A stretch of 64,000 nucleotides of DNA from Candidatus Chloroploca asiatica (GTDB lineage Bacteria; Chloroflexota; Chloroflexia; Chloroflexales; Chloroflexaceae), in the NCBI RefSeq assembly GCF_002532075.1, contig NZ_LYXE01000063.1, forward strand, positions 62,001 through 126,000, in the 5' to 3' direction. Positions 43,599-51,873 of this stretch are shown here, one piece after another (position 1 is the stretch's first letter; each line of letters starts with the position of its first letter). The notes beneath the pieces are model-generated. The model saw only the letters and a program-made list of their open reading frames with translations. It made no database searches and was not told the origin of the DNA. Both the position numbers and the translations under genes were made by a program.

Positions 43599-43631
43599 GC
43601 AAACACGTTCTTAGCAATCCAGGAGTAACGT

Positions 43632-44264
43632 GTGCGTGATATATTTGCCGGGCCGCCCGATGAAATGAGCATGTACGGGCGCAATGACAACCTTGAATTG
43701 CTCAAAGCCTGGGCTGGCACCTCGCTGGCCTTTGCAATTTATATTTTGCAGGGGCAAATCTTCAATAGTCGCTTTTTCTATTTTCTGGCGATCGCAGCGC
43801 TCACCTGTGGCATTGGCTTTTTGCTGCACGAACTCGCCCATCGCGTAGTGGCCCGCAATTTTGGAGCCGAGGCCCACTTTGTTGCACATAATGGATGGCT
43901 CTTGATCTCGATAGGGATTGCTTTTCTCGGCATCTTCATTGCTGCCCCTGGGGCCGTCTGGCATCGCGGCTATTTGACGCCTCGGCAGGGCGGCTTGATT
44001 GCGCTGGCAGGGCCGGTGACCAACCTCGTGCTTGCCGTTGGGTTCCTGCTGATGAGCATGGTTGTTGCCCCGGGTGATGCAATCTTTGGCGTGCGCCTCC
44101 TTGATCTCGCTCGTATTGGCTATCGCATTAATGCCTGGCTCGGGCTCTTCAATATGATTCCTGCCGGTCCCTTTGATGGGGCCAAAGTTCTCGCCTGGGA
44201 TTGGCGCGTCTTTGCGGTAACCGTCGGGATAGCCCTGCTCTTAACCTTCGGGATTCGAGTCTAA
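43632..44264 (+). CDS. Site-2-protease-like M50 family membrane metalloprotease
   Basis: 210 residues from the GTG at 43632 with AGGAG upstream. The zinc motif H66-E-L-A-H70 lies in a membrane helix. A second conserved segment, F-N-M-I-P-A-G-P-F-D-G-A, supplies the third ligand Asp in place of the common N-P-x-P-x-L-D-G. About five or six membrane helices are predicted. Such enzymes cut substrate proteins within the membrane, for example in stress or envelope signalling. There is no PDZ or CBS domain, so it belongs to the small M50B type. tpiA starts 47 bases downstream on the same strand. Confidence 0.88.
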   Translation: MRDIFAGPPDEMSMYGRNDNLELLKAWAGTSLAFAIYILQGQIFNSRFFYFLAIAALTCGIGFLLHELAHRVVARNFGAEAHFVAHNGWLLISIGIAFLGIFIAAPGAVWHRGYLTPRQGGLIALAGPVTNLVLAVGFLLMSMVVAPGDAIFGVRLLDLARIGYRINAWLGLFNMIPAGPFDGAKVLAWDWRVFAVTVGIALLLTFGIRV

Positions 44265-44311
44265 CGATCGACAGCACTGGGCTGTCGTCGGCAAGTGGAC
44301 AAAGGATTAGT

Positions 44312-45064
44312 ATGCGTACTCCGATCATTGCTGGTAACTGGAAGATGTTCAAGACGGTGGGCGAGGCCGTAGAACTGGTCAAAGCTCTGCTGGCCGAGGT
44401 AAGTAGCCTGGAGGGTCGTGAGGTGGTGATCTGTCCGCCCTTTACGACGCTCTACGCTCTGCGTCCGTTGCTCGTAGGTACCCGCCTTGGCCTTGGCGGA
44501 CAAAATGTCTATCATGAAACGCAGGGAGCCTATACCGGCGAAATTGCACCTGGCATGCTGGTTGACGTGGGGTGTCAGTATGTCATCTTGGGGCATAGCG
44601 AGCGCCGTCAGTATTTTGGCGAAACTGATGCAAGCGTGAATCGCAAACTGCGGGCTGCGCTGACCGCCGGGTTGACGCCTATTGTGTGTGTCGGTGAGAC
44701 CAAAACCGAACGTGACGCCGGGCAGGCCGAAGCTGTGGTCGGTAGCCAAATTCAGGGCAGCCTGGGGGGGCTCACGCCAACTGAAATGGCAAAATGCATC
44801 GTCGCCTATGAGCCCGTCTGGGCGATTGGCACCGGTGATACCGCAACCCCCGAGGATGCCCAGGCAATGCATGCTGCGATTCGGGCGATGCTCGCGGATC
44901 AGTTTGGCGGTGAGACCGCCAGTGGCGTACGCATTCAGTACGGCGGAAGCGTCAAGCCTGATAATATTGATGTGTTGATGTCCCAGGCTGATATTGATGG
45001 AGCCCTCGTTGGTGGGGCATCGTTGACCGCAAGCAGTTTTCTGCGGATTGTGAAGTATCAGTAG
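44312..45064 (+). CDS. tpiA: Triosephosphate isomerase
   Basis: 250 residues from the ATG at 44312, which gives the expected N-terminus [12 protein letters not shown]; the in-frame extension to 44201 overlaps the protease gene and is rejected. Catalytic residues are all present: Lys11, the His in I-L-G-H-S-E-R-R, and the Glu in [12 protein letters not shown]. The phosphate-binding Y-G-G-S-V and G-A-L-V-G-G-A-S-L segments follow. It interconverts dihydroxyacetone phosphate and glyceraldehyde 3-phosphate in glycolysis and gluconeogenesis. The usual gap-pgk neighbours are absent. It probably shares a transcript with the M50 gene. Confidence 0.97.
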   Translation: MRTPIIAGNWKMFKTVGEAVELVKALLAEVSSLEGREVVICPPFTTLYALRPLLVGTRLGLGGQNVYHETQGAYTGEIAPGMLVDVGCQYVILGHSERRQYFGETDASVNRKLRAALTAGLTPIVCVGETKTERDAGQAEAVVGSQIQGSLGGLTPTEMAKCIVAYEPVWAIGTGDTATPEDAQAMHAAIRAMLADQFGGETASGVRIQYGGSVKPDNIDVLMSQADIDGALVGGASLTASSFLRIVKYQ

Positions 45065-45100
45065 CGCCCTGAATCGGGTACGTGAACCGTATCCGACTGT

Positions 45101-45128
45101 GTTTGGAGAGACAGGTGTCTCTCCAAAC
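45101..45128. terminator. 13-bp hairpin between tpiA and the CorC-type gene
   Basis: Perfect arms 45101-45113 and 45116-45128 separated by only two bases. It lies 24 bases before the next start codon and could act as a terminator or attenuator. Confidence 0.5.
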
Positions 45129-45151
45129 GTTCCCCCGGAGGGGAAGGTGGT

Positions 45152-46462
45152 ATGACCGTTGAGGTCGCATTGTTAGTTGGTTTCATTCTTGCTCGCGGGC
45201 TCCTGGTCGGTGCAGAATGGGCGATTTTCTCGGCAAGTCGGGCTCGACTTGAGGAACTCGACGAAGATGGCGATGAGGCAGCCAACCTTGTCTTGAAGTT
45301 GCAAGATGAACCCGAACAGTTTCTCCCAGCTGTACGGGTGGGCATCGCAACCGTGGGGATCCTCATCGGTGCGTTCAGTGCCACCACGATCGCAACCCTC
45401 GCGCTGCCCCTGGTCTACACCTGGTCATCACTTGATGAAACAAGCATCCCGCTGGTAGCGACTGGGCTTGTCGTCGCAAGTGCGCTGCTCTTGACACTCA
45501 TTTTTGGGGAGTTGATCCCACAGCGGCTAGCCGAGATCAAGACCGAGCGCTATGCGCTGTTGATGGCACGCCCAATTGCCTTCTTTGCGCGGGTCAGTGC
45601 ACCTGTCGTGGGTGGCATCAATCTGATCGCACGTATTATCCTCATGATCTTTGGGCTCCGCAATGCCCCCGAAGAACGAGTCACCGAGGAAGATATCAAA
45701 GCGTTGGTGCGTGAAGGTGCTGAGGACGGCGAAGTTGCATTGCAAGAACAACTCTTTATCGAGAGCATCTTCAAGTTTAGTGACTGCGAAGTACGTCACA
45801 TTATGACCCCGCGACGCGATGTCGAAATGGTCGAGGCCGATGCGCTGCTCGGTGACGTCCTGGATGAGTTGCTCGAAAGTGGCTACTCACGCTTTCCCGT
45901 GTATGAAGAAACACCTGATCAGGTCGTTGGTCTCGTGCATGTCCGTGATCTGCTGATGCTCTATCGTCGGAAGGGCGAAGCATCACAGGTACGTGAAGTC
46001 ATCGCCCCACCTCTCTACGTCTCGGAAAATAGTCTGGCCTCGATCTTGCTCGCAACCTTTCGCAAAAATCGCCGCCATATGGCGGTCGTCGTGAGTGAAC
46101 TGGGCGGCATTGAAGGCGTCGTGACCCTCGAAGATGTCCTCGAAGAGATCGTTGGCGAAATCGATGATGAATTCGATGAAGCTTCAGAGGAACCGATCGT
46201 CCGCCGTGAAGATGGCTCGTGGCTGGTTGATGGCGGGCTGGCGATTGATGAAGTCAAGAGCTTGCTCGATGTCGAAGAACTGCCTGGCGAAGCGACGTTT
46301 CGCTACGACACACTGGCGGGCCTTGTGATCGCCCTGCTCGGCCAGTTGCCAAAGACGGGCAATTATGTCACATGGGACGTATGGCGCTTCGAAGTGGTTG
46401 ACATGGATGGCTTACGCATTGACAAAGTCTTGATCAGCCAGGAATCCCAAGGCGAGGCCTAA
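45152..46462 (+). CDS. CNNM/CorC (HlyC/TlyC) family protein with CBS pair
   Basis: 436 residues. The N-terminal CNNM transmembrane domain (1-~190) begins V-A-L-L-V-G-F-I-L-A-R-G-L-L-V-G-A-E-W-A and contains L-I-F-G-E-L-I-P-Q. A CBS pair (about 205-335) carries I-M-T-P-R-R-D-V and V-V-T-L-E-D-V-L-E-E-I-V-G-E-I-D-D-E. The CorC_HlyC domain follows (about 350-430) with W-L-V-D-G-G-L and the terminal phenylalanine/valine-rich strand. This complete architecture belongs to membrane proteins involved in magnesium/cobalt export; the old haemolysin name is misleading. GGAGGGGAAGG lies upstream of the ATG. Confidence 0.93.
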   Translation: MTVEVALLVGFILARGLLVGAEWAIFSASRARLEELDEDGDEAANLVLKLQDEPEQFLPAVRVGIATVGILIGAFSATTIATLALPLVYTWSSLDETSIPLVATGLVVASALLLTLIFGELIPQRLAEIKTERYALLMARPIAFFARVSAPVVGGINLIARIILMIFGLRNAPEERVTEEDIKALVREGAEDGEVALQEQLFIESIFKFSDCEVRHIMTPRRDVEMVEADALLGDVLDELLESGYSRFPVYEETPDQVVGLVHVRDLLMLYRRKGEASQVREVIAPPLYVSENSLASILLATFRKNRRHMAVVVSELGGIEGVVTLEDVLEEIVGEIDDEFDEASEEPIVRREDGSWLVDGGLAIDEVKSLLDVEELPGEATFRYDTLAGLVIALLGQLPKTGNYVTWDVWRFEVVDMDGLRIDKVLISQESQGEA

Positions 46463-46530
46463 CCCTTGTCTGCGCTATATTTCCCGCAATGAACCTGTGC
46501 GCCAGCCACAAGTAAGCCCTGTAACAACGC

Positions 46531-46558
46531 TTGACAGTCACAAGAAGCGTGCTATACT
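46531..46558 (+). promoter_or_regulatory. Consensus sigma-70 promoter of the lacI-type gene
   Basis: TTGACA at 46531-46536 (perfect), 16-base spacer, TATACT at 46553-46558 with the TGC extension. It is the best promoter in the window. Confidence 0.85.
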
Positions 46559-46587
46559 GGAACCAGTTCCAATTATAGAACTGGTTC
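46558..46587. promoter_or_regulatory. Double palindromic operator GAACNNGTTC
   Basis: GAACCAGTTC at 46560-46569 (within TGGAAC-CA-GTTCCA, 46558-46571) and GAACTGGTTC at 46578-46587. Each is palindromic apart from its centre, and the two are reverse complements, 18 bases apart. They start at the last base of the -10 and cover the likely transcription start, as expected for autorepression by the LacI-type protein. Confidence 0.7.
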
Positions 46588-46623
46588 ATTCTGTCATTGA
46601 CGACACGATTGACCGGGGGTGTC

Positions 46624-47637
46624 ATGGCTGCCACTATTCGCGATGTTGCACGAGTTGCTGGGGTTGGGCTTGGTACAGTTTCACGAGTGATCAACAATAG
46701 CCCACTCGTAAGCCAGGCAACCCGCCAGCGTGTGCTTGATGTGATCGCTGAATTGCGCTATAACCCCAGCCAGATTGCGCGTAGCTTCTCCCTTGGCAAA
46801 ACCCTAACGGTTGCAACCATTGCCCCCTTTTTTACGCGCCCTTCGGTCGTTGAGCGCTTACGTGGGATCGAGGCAGCCCTGGCAAGCGGTGGCTATGCCC
46901 TGGTTGTGTTCAATGTCGAGACGCGAGCGCGCCGTGATAACTGCCTGCGTGATGTGCCACGCAGCCAGCGTGCCGATGGATTGTTGATTATCTCGCTTGC
47001 CCCCCAACCCGATGAGGTTCTTGCCCTCCAGGAAACGCGCCTCCCAGTAGTCTTGATCGACGCCTATGCCGATAGTTTACCAGGGGTGACCATTGATGAT
47101 GTAGCCGGGGGAGCGCTGGCTACCGAATACCTGATTGCCCTGGGCCATCGGCGCATTGGTTTTATCGGGGATCTGATTGCTGATGAAATGAGTTTTAACT
47201 TTACCAGTAGCCGTCATCGACTGGAGGGTTATCAGCAAGCCCTGGTAGCCGCAGGCATTCCCCCTCGTGACGAATATCAACGCCACGGCTTGCACGGGCG
47301 TTATGAGGCGCGCGTGCTTGCCCGTGACTTGCTGGAACTTCCTGAACCACCCACGGCTCTTTTTGCCGCTAGTGATACCCAGGCTATGGGGGTGCTCGAA
47401 GCAGCGCGGGATCTCAATCTTGCGGTACCTGATCAGCTTTCCGTCATCGGCTTTGATGATATTGATGTGGCCGAGTATCTGGGGTTGACGACAATTCGTC
47501 AGTTACTCTTCGAGAGTGGCGAACGCGGGGTCGAGTTACTGCTGAAACGGATAGCGAACCCGGCGACCAAGCTTGAACGCGAATATCTACCCATTGAATT
47601 AATTGCGCGTGGTACCACGCGACGCATCGCTAGATGA
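46624..47637 (+). CDS. LacI-family transcriptional repressor
   Basis: 337 residues from the ATG at 46624. The N-terminal helix-turn-helix reads T-I-R-D-V-A-R-V-A-G-V-G-L-G-T-V-S-R-V-I-N (about 4-24), followed by the hinge helix Y-N-P-S-Q-I-A-R-S. The effector domain (about 60-330) is a periplasmic-binding-protein-like fold with I-G-F-I-G-D, F-A-A-S-D-T-Q-A-M-G and S-V-I-G-F-D-D-I-D. It probably senses the sugar transported by the ABC system encoded downstream and represses that operon and itself. Its own promoter has a double operator over the start site. No copy of the operator is visible in the 206-base gap before the transporter genes. Confidence 0.93.
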   Translation: MAATIRDVARVAGVGLGTVSRVINNSPLVSQATRQRVLDVIAELRYNPSQIARSFSLGKTLTVATIAPFFTRPSVVERLRGIEAALASGGYALVVFNVETRARRDNCLRDVPRSQRADGLLIISLAPQPDEVLALQETRLPVVLIDAYADSLPGVTIDDVAGGALATEYLIALGHRRIGFIGDLIADEMSFNFTSSRHRLEGYQQALVAAGIPPRDEYQRHGLHGRYEARVLARDLLELPEPPTALFAASDTQAMGVLEAARDLNLAVPDQLSVIGFDDIDVAEYLGLTTIRQLLFESGERGVELLLKRIANPATKLEREYLPIELIARGTTRRIAR

Positions 47638-47843
47638 AGACGTTGTGTAACAACAAAATGCTGTTCGTATGACGCATCAGCAAGCCAAACATCCCTCACC
47701 CTGAGTAACGTATGGGCGGCGGGCAGTCGACGTCACGATACGCGATGTTTCAGAAAGGAGGTGGTTTCGATCACCAGTTGCACCGATCACGCATGCTCTG
47801 TCATGGCAATGTATGCCATCCGTACCAATGAAGGAAGGAATCT

Positions 47844-49337
47844 ATGCTTCGCAAATTCTCGCTTTTTGTGCTCATCGCACTGTTCACGGCAATGATCGCT
47901 GCCTGTGGCGGTGGACAAGCTGTTACGCCAACTGTCCCACCGGCCGAACCCGCTCCGACCGAAGAAGTAGCGCAACCAGCGCCGACTGAAGAGGTAGCTG
48001 CGCCCGCCCCGACTGAAGAGGTAGCTGAGCCCGCCCCAACTGAAGCGCCCGCTCCGAGTGGATCAGCAACCGCCGCGCTTGCCGATCGCGCTGCCGAAAT
48101 CAGCGAAGAACTCGTTGCTGCATTTGCTGGCGAATACAGTGGCACATCGGTCACCATGACCGGCCCCTTCACCGATCAGGACGCGGTCAACTTCAACAAT
48201 GCAATCCGCGAGTTTGAAGAACTGACCGGGATTGACATTCAGTACGAAGGCTCGAAAGAGTTCGAGACCAGCATCTCGATCCGCGTTGACGGTGGCAACC
48301 CACCTGATATCGCCGACTTCCCGCAGCCTGGCCTGCTTGCCAACTTTGTCCGTGACGGCAAGGTCATTGACGTTGGTCAGTTTGTCAGTGCTGACTGGTT
48401 GAGCCAGAACTACAACCAGAGCTGGCTTGATATGGCAACGATGGAGAGCCCCAGCGGGCCGATTACCGCTGGGATCTGGCAGCGTGTGAATGGCAAGAGC
48501 CTGGTCTGGTATCCAAGAGCCCAATTTGAGGCTGCCGACTACACCATTCCGACCACCTGGGACGAATTGCTGGCGCTAACCGACGAGATCGCGGCTGATG
48601 GCGATCCGGCCTGGTGTGTTGGCATCGAGTCAGGCACGGCCACCGGTTGGCCCGCCACCGACTGGATGGAAGAGATCATGCTGCGCACCACCTCGCTCGA
48701 GAACTATGATCGCTGGGTGACCGGTGACTTGACCTTCAGTTCGCCTGAGGTCAAAGCTGCCGCCGAGAAGATGGCCGAGATCTGGTTCAACGACGAGTAT
48801 GTCTATGGTGGTCGTGCGGCCATCGTGACCACCGGCTTCGGCGATTCCCCGCTGCCCATGTTCCAGACCCCTCCGGGATGCTGGCTGCACAAGCAGGGCA
48901 ACTTCATCACCAGTTTCTTCCCGAGCACGGCTGAGGCTGGCGTTGACTTCGACTTCTTCTACCTGCCCAGCATTGATCCTGCTTATGGCGATCCCGTGCT
49001 GGTAGCTGGTGACCTGATGGCGATGTTCAACGACCGCCCCGAAGTACGGGCCGTGATGTCCTACTTCTCAAGTGGGGCCTCGCTGCAGAACTGGCTCCAG
49101 AGCGGTGGCGCGATTTCGCCCCACAATGACTCTGACCTGAGCTGGTACGCCAACGACATCGAGCGTGGCGTGGGTGAAATCATCCTCAATGCGACCAGTC
49201 TGCGCTTCGATGCCTCTGACCTGATGCCTGGTCAGGTTGGGGCTGGCTCGTTCTGGACCGGCATGACCGACTTCGTTGCTGGCACCGTCGATCTCGACAC
49301 CGCCATGCGCGAAATTGATGCGGCCTGGCCGCGTTAA
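47844..49337 (+). CDS. Family 1 sugar-binding lipoprotein (AglE-like)
   Basis: 497 residues. Lipoprotein signal peptide with lipobox I-A-A-C21, followed by a ~45-residue low-complexity spacer containing repeats of P-A-P-T-E-E-V-A that tether the domain to the membrane. The binding domain (about 70-497) shows N-N-A-I-R-E-F-E-E-L-T-G-I-D, G-G-N-P-P-D-I-A-D-F-P-Q-P-G, and W-D-E-L-L-A-L-T-D-E-I-A-A-D-G, the family 1 (maltose-type) pattern. The neighbours suggest an alpha-glucoside system. GAAGGAAGGAATCT before the ATG gives strong translation, and a stable hairpin follows the gene, as is common where the binding protein is made in excess of the permeases. The P-A-P-T-E-E-V-A linker has an exact 24-base period. 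Confidence 0.93.
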   Translation: MLRKFSLFVLIALFTAMIAACGGGQAVTPTVPPAEPAPTEEVAQPAPTEEVAAPAPTEEVAEPAPTEAPAPSGSATAALADRAAEISEELVAAFAGEYSGTSVTMTGPFTDQDAVNFNNAIREFEELTGIDIQYEGSKEFETSISIRVDGGNPPDIADFPQPGLLANFVRDGKVIDVGQFVSADWLSQNYNQSWLDMATMESPSGPITAGIWQRVNGKSLVWYPRAQFEAADYTIPTTWDELLALTDEIAADGDPAWCVGIESGTATGWPATDWMEEIMLRTTSLENYDRWVTGDLTFSSPEVKAAAEKMAEIWFNDEYVYGGRAAIVTTGFGDSPLPMFQTPPGCWLHKQGNFITSFFPSTAEAGVDFDFFYLPSIDPAYGDPVLVAGDLMAMFNDRPEVRAVMSYFSSGASLQNWLQSGGAISPHNDSDLSWYANDIERGVGEIILNATSLRFDASDLMPGQVGAGSFWTGMTDFVAGTVDLDTAMREIDAAWPR

Positions 49338-49345
49338 GAGGTTAC

Positions 49346-49377
49346 CGTGGATGGCAGGTTAGTACCTGCCATCCACG
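49346..49377 (+). terminator. Intra-operon 14-bp hairpin after the binding-protein gene
   Basis: Perfect arms 49346-49359 and 49364-49377, loop TAGT, no T-run. It probably protects the upstream mRNA or attenuates read-through, giving more binding protein than permease. Confidence 0.6.
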
Positions 49378-49449
49378 CTGAGGTTCAGCCTCTCGGCAGG
49401 AGATTGGAGGGCGGCAGCCCTTCACATGTAACGCAATGGAGCGTCGCTC

Positions 49450-50583
49450 ATGCAAGGTACAACTGAGATGACACCGGGACGCGCTACGTCACCGTCCAGC
49501 GAGGATTTCAATCCTGGGCGGCTTGTGATCGCGCTCGGCCTGTTCGCCCTGCTCGTCCTCTTCATCTGGGGAGGCTTTGTCTTTCTGCGCGATGCACAGC
49601 GCGGTGACACGCTGCCAAAACTACTGACCGCAGCGATAGCCATCATCTGGGGTGTTGGTGGTGCCGCCGGTACCTTTTATACGCTGAACATGATCGTCGA
49701 ACAGATGCCCGGCAATGTGCGACGAATCTTGCTTCCCTACGTCTTTGTTGGCCCGGCGATCCTGTTTCTTGGATGGGCACTCTTCTTTCCCACCATCCGT
49801 ACCTTCTATCTGAGTTTCCTGGACGCCAGTTCAACCAACTTTGTCGGTATCGACAACTATCTTGCGGTCTTTACCGAACGCTCAATGCAGACGGCCTTTC
49901 GGAACAATATCTTCTTCTGGATGATCTTTGGTACCGCTGGTTGTGTCGTCGCAGGCTTGATTATCGCGGTACTCGCCGATCGCAGTAGTTTTGAGACCCT
50001 GGCTAAATCGCTGATCTTTATGCCCATGGCAATTTCATTTGTCGGTGCTGGCGTGATCTGGCGTTTTATCTACTACTACTCACCACCTGGACAACCACAG
50101 ATTGGCTTGCTCAATGCGCTTGTCACCGACATGGGCTTTCCACCGCAAGCCTGGACAACACTCTTACAACCTCAAAATAACTTTTTCCTCGTGATCATTC
50201 TTATCTGGATGCAGACCGGGTTCGCGATGGTGATCTTCTCGGCAGCAATCAAGGGGATCCCCGAAGATGTACTTGAAGCCGCTCGGGTTGATGGGGCCAA
50301 CGAGATCCAGATCTTCTGGCGCATTATGCTCCCGGCGATTCAGGGCACGGTTGTCACCGTAACGACGACGATTCTGATTGTCACCCTCAAGATTTTTGAT
50401 ATTGTTATCGTGATGACAGGGGGGCAGTACGGCACCAATGTGATTGCGGTTGAGTTCTACCGACAGTATTTCTCGAACCGTAACTTTGGCTATGGCTCGG
50501 CTGTTGCGATTGTCTTGCTCATCGCGGTCATTCCGGTGATGGTCTACAATCTGCGCCAGATCAGAAAGCAGGAGGTTTTCTAA
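49450..50583 (+). CDS. ABC sugar permease, AglF/MalF-like
   Basis: 377 residues. Eight membrane helices are likely: two in the N-terminal ~90 residues and six in the core. The cytoplasmic EAA loop is visible as E-D-V-L-E-A-A-R-V-D-G-A-N-E-I-Q-I-F-W-R-I-M-L-P with a typical Gly, the docking site for the ATPase. Size and topology match MalF/AglF-type permeases of the CUT1 class. It forms a heterodimer with the next gene product. The stop codon TAA is immediately followed by the ATG of the second permease (no gap), showing tight co-translation. Confidence 0.92.
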   Translation: MQGTTEMTPGRATSPSSEDFNPGRLVIALGLFALLVLFIWGGFVFLRDAQRGDTLPKLLTAAIAIIWGVGGAAGTFYTLNMIVEQMPGNVRRILLPYVFVGPAILFLGWALFFPTIRTFYLSFLDASSTNFVGIDNYLAVFTERSMQTAFRNNIFFWMIFGTAGCVVAGLIIAVLADRSSFETLAKSLIFMPMAISFVGAGVIWRFIYYYSPPGQPQIGLLNALVTDMGFPPQAWTTLLQPQNNFFLVIILIWMQTGFAMVIFSAAIKGIPEDVLEAARVDGANEIQIFWRIMLPAIQGTVVTVTTTILIVTLKIFDIVIVMTGGQYGTNVIAVEFYRQYFSNRNFGYGSAVAIVLLIAVIPVMVYNLRQIRKQEVF

Positions 50584-51735
50584 ATGACTGCTGTTACTGC
50601 AAAACCTGTCAAAGTCTCGCGCCGCGCCATGAGCCAGAAGCGCCAGCAATTGATCGGCAAGATTATTGTCAATACCATCCTTGGCTTGATCTGTTTGCTC
50701 TGGACAATTCCAACCGTCGGGTTGTTCATCTCCTCGTTCCGCCCCCGTGATGATATCCGTACCACGGGTTGGTGGACAGTGCTGCCCCACCGGGCCTTCG
50801 AGACGGTTGAGACAGTGCAGTTACCTCTTGATACTGATCTGCGGGCACCGATTACGTTGCCTGCCGAATTAGGTGGAGGAACCTATACGTCTGAACAACT
50901 CAATGCAGGGGTGGTTGTTCCAGGTGGGGAATTTGTCACTTGGGAAAATCGACGCGCCCGGACCCTGGCGATCCAGGAACAGAACTGGACAATCAATGCC
51001 AACTTCACGATGGATAATTATCGTGCCGTGACTGGTGGGCGTGAGTTTACGTATATCGACGCAAATGGCAATGAAGTCGTTGAATCGGGTGAAGATCTCT
51101 GGGGTGTCTTGATCAATAATATCGCGGTCGTTGTTCCCGCAACGGTCATCCCGATCCTCATTGCCGCCTTCGCTGCCTATGGGTTTGCCTGGATGCGCTT
51201 CCCAGGGCGTTTTCTGCTCTTTACGATTGTCGTCGCCCTCCTGGTCGTACCGCTCCAGGTGGCGTTGATCCCAATTTTGCGCGATTTTGTGAGCCTTGAT
51301 CTCAATGGAACCTATATGGCGGTCTGGTTGGCCCACACCGGCTTTGGGTTGCCCCTGGCAACCTATCTGCTCTATAACTATATCAGTCAGTTGCCCCGCG
51401 ATATCCTTGAGTCAGCCTTCATTGACGGGGCTTCCCATTTTACGATCTTTACCCGTTTGATTCTACCCCTTTCGGTGCCCGCCCTCGCCTCATTCGCCAT
51501 CTTCCAGTTCCTCTGGGTCTGGAATGACTACCTGATTGCCCTGGTCTTTATCGGTAGCCAGCCGAATGTCCAGGTGCTCACGATGCGACTGGCCGACATG
51601 GTCGGTTCACGAGGCCAGGATTGGCACGTGCTCACGGCAGGAGCTTTTATTTCGATGCTGATCCCGCTCATCGTCTTCTTCTCGCTGCAGCGCTACTTTG
51701 TGCGCGGTCTGCTCGCTGGCTCAGTCAAAGGGTAA
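50584..51735 (+). CDS. ABC sugar permease, AglG-like with external insertion
   Basis: 383 residues. The first membrane helix (about 22-44) is followed by a ~130-residue external segment before the remaining five helices. That is long for MalG but normal for AglG of the alpha-glucoside transporter, which is about 380 residues. The EAA loop reads E-S-A-F-I-D-G-A-S-H-F-T-I-F-T-R-L-I-L-P. Together with the binding protein and first permease it forms an importer for alpha-glucosides such as maltose, sucrose or trehalose (inferred). No ATPase gene is present, so a shared MsmK/MalK-type ATPase encoded elsewhere must energise it. Confidence 0.92.
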   Translation: MTAVTAKPVKVSRRAMSQKRQQLIGKIIVNTILGLICLLWTIPTVGLFISSFRPRDDIRTTGWWTVLPHRAFETVETVQLPLDTDLRAPITLPAELGGGTYTSEQLNAGVVVPGGEFVTWENRRARTLAIQEQNWTINANFTMDNYRAVTGGREFTYIDANGNEVVESGEDLWGVLINNIAVVVPATVIPILIAAFAAYGFAWMRFPGRFLLFTIVVALLVVPLQVALIPILRDFVSLDLNGTYMAVWLAHTGFGLPLATYLLYNYISQLPRDILESAFIDGASHFTIFTRLILPLSVPALASFAIFQFLWVWNDYLIALVFIGSQPNVQVLTMRLADMVGSRGQDWHVLTAGAFISMLIPLIVFFSLQRYFVRGLLAGSVKG

Positions 51736-51752
51736 TTTGTTTGGCTCAGACG

Positions 51753-51779
51753 AAAGAGACCAGCTTTGCTGGTCTCTTT
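51753..51779 (+). terminator. Terminator of the sugar-transport operon
   Basis: 12-bp stem 51753-51764/51768-51779, loop TTT, core CCAGC-TTT-GCTGG, right arm running into TTTT. It is the most classical intrinsic terminator in the window. Confidence 0.85.
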
Positions 51780-51828
51780 TCTGTGCCCGGGGGATTGCTT
51801 GGGCCTGAGGCAAAAGGTGCGTTTTTCA

Positions 51829-51837
51829 TGCTACAAT
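51829..51837 (+). promoter_or_regulatory. Extended -10 element of malQ
   Basis: TGCTACAAT, about 40 bases before the malQ ATG, so malQ can be expressed separately from the transporter. Confidence 0.5.
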
Positions 51838-51873
51838 ACCGCTCGGTATCCAAACGTACCTGTGAGGTTTTGC

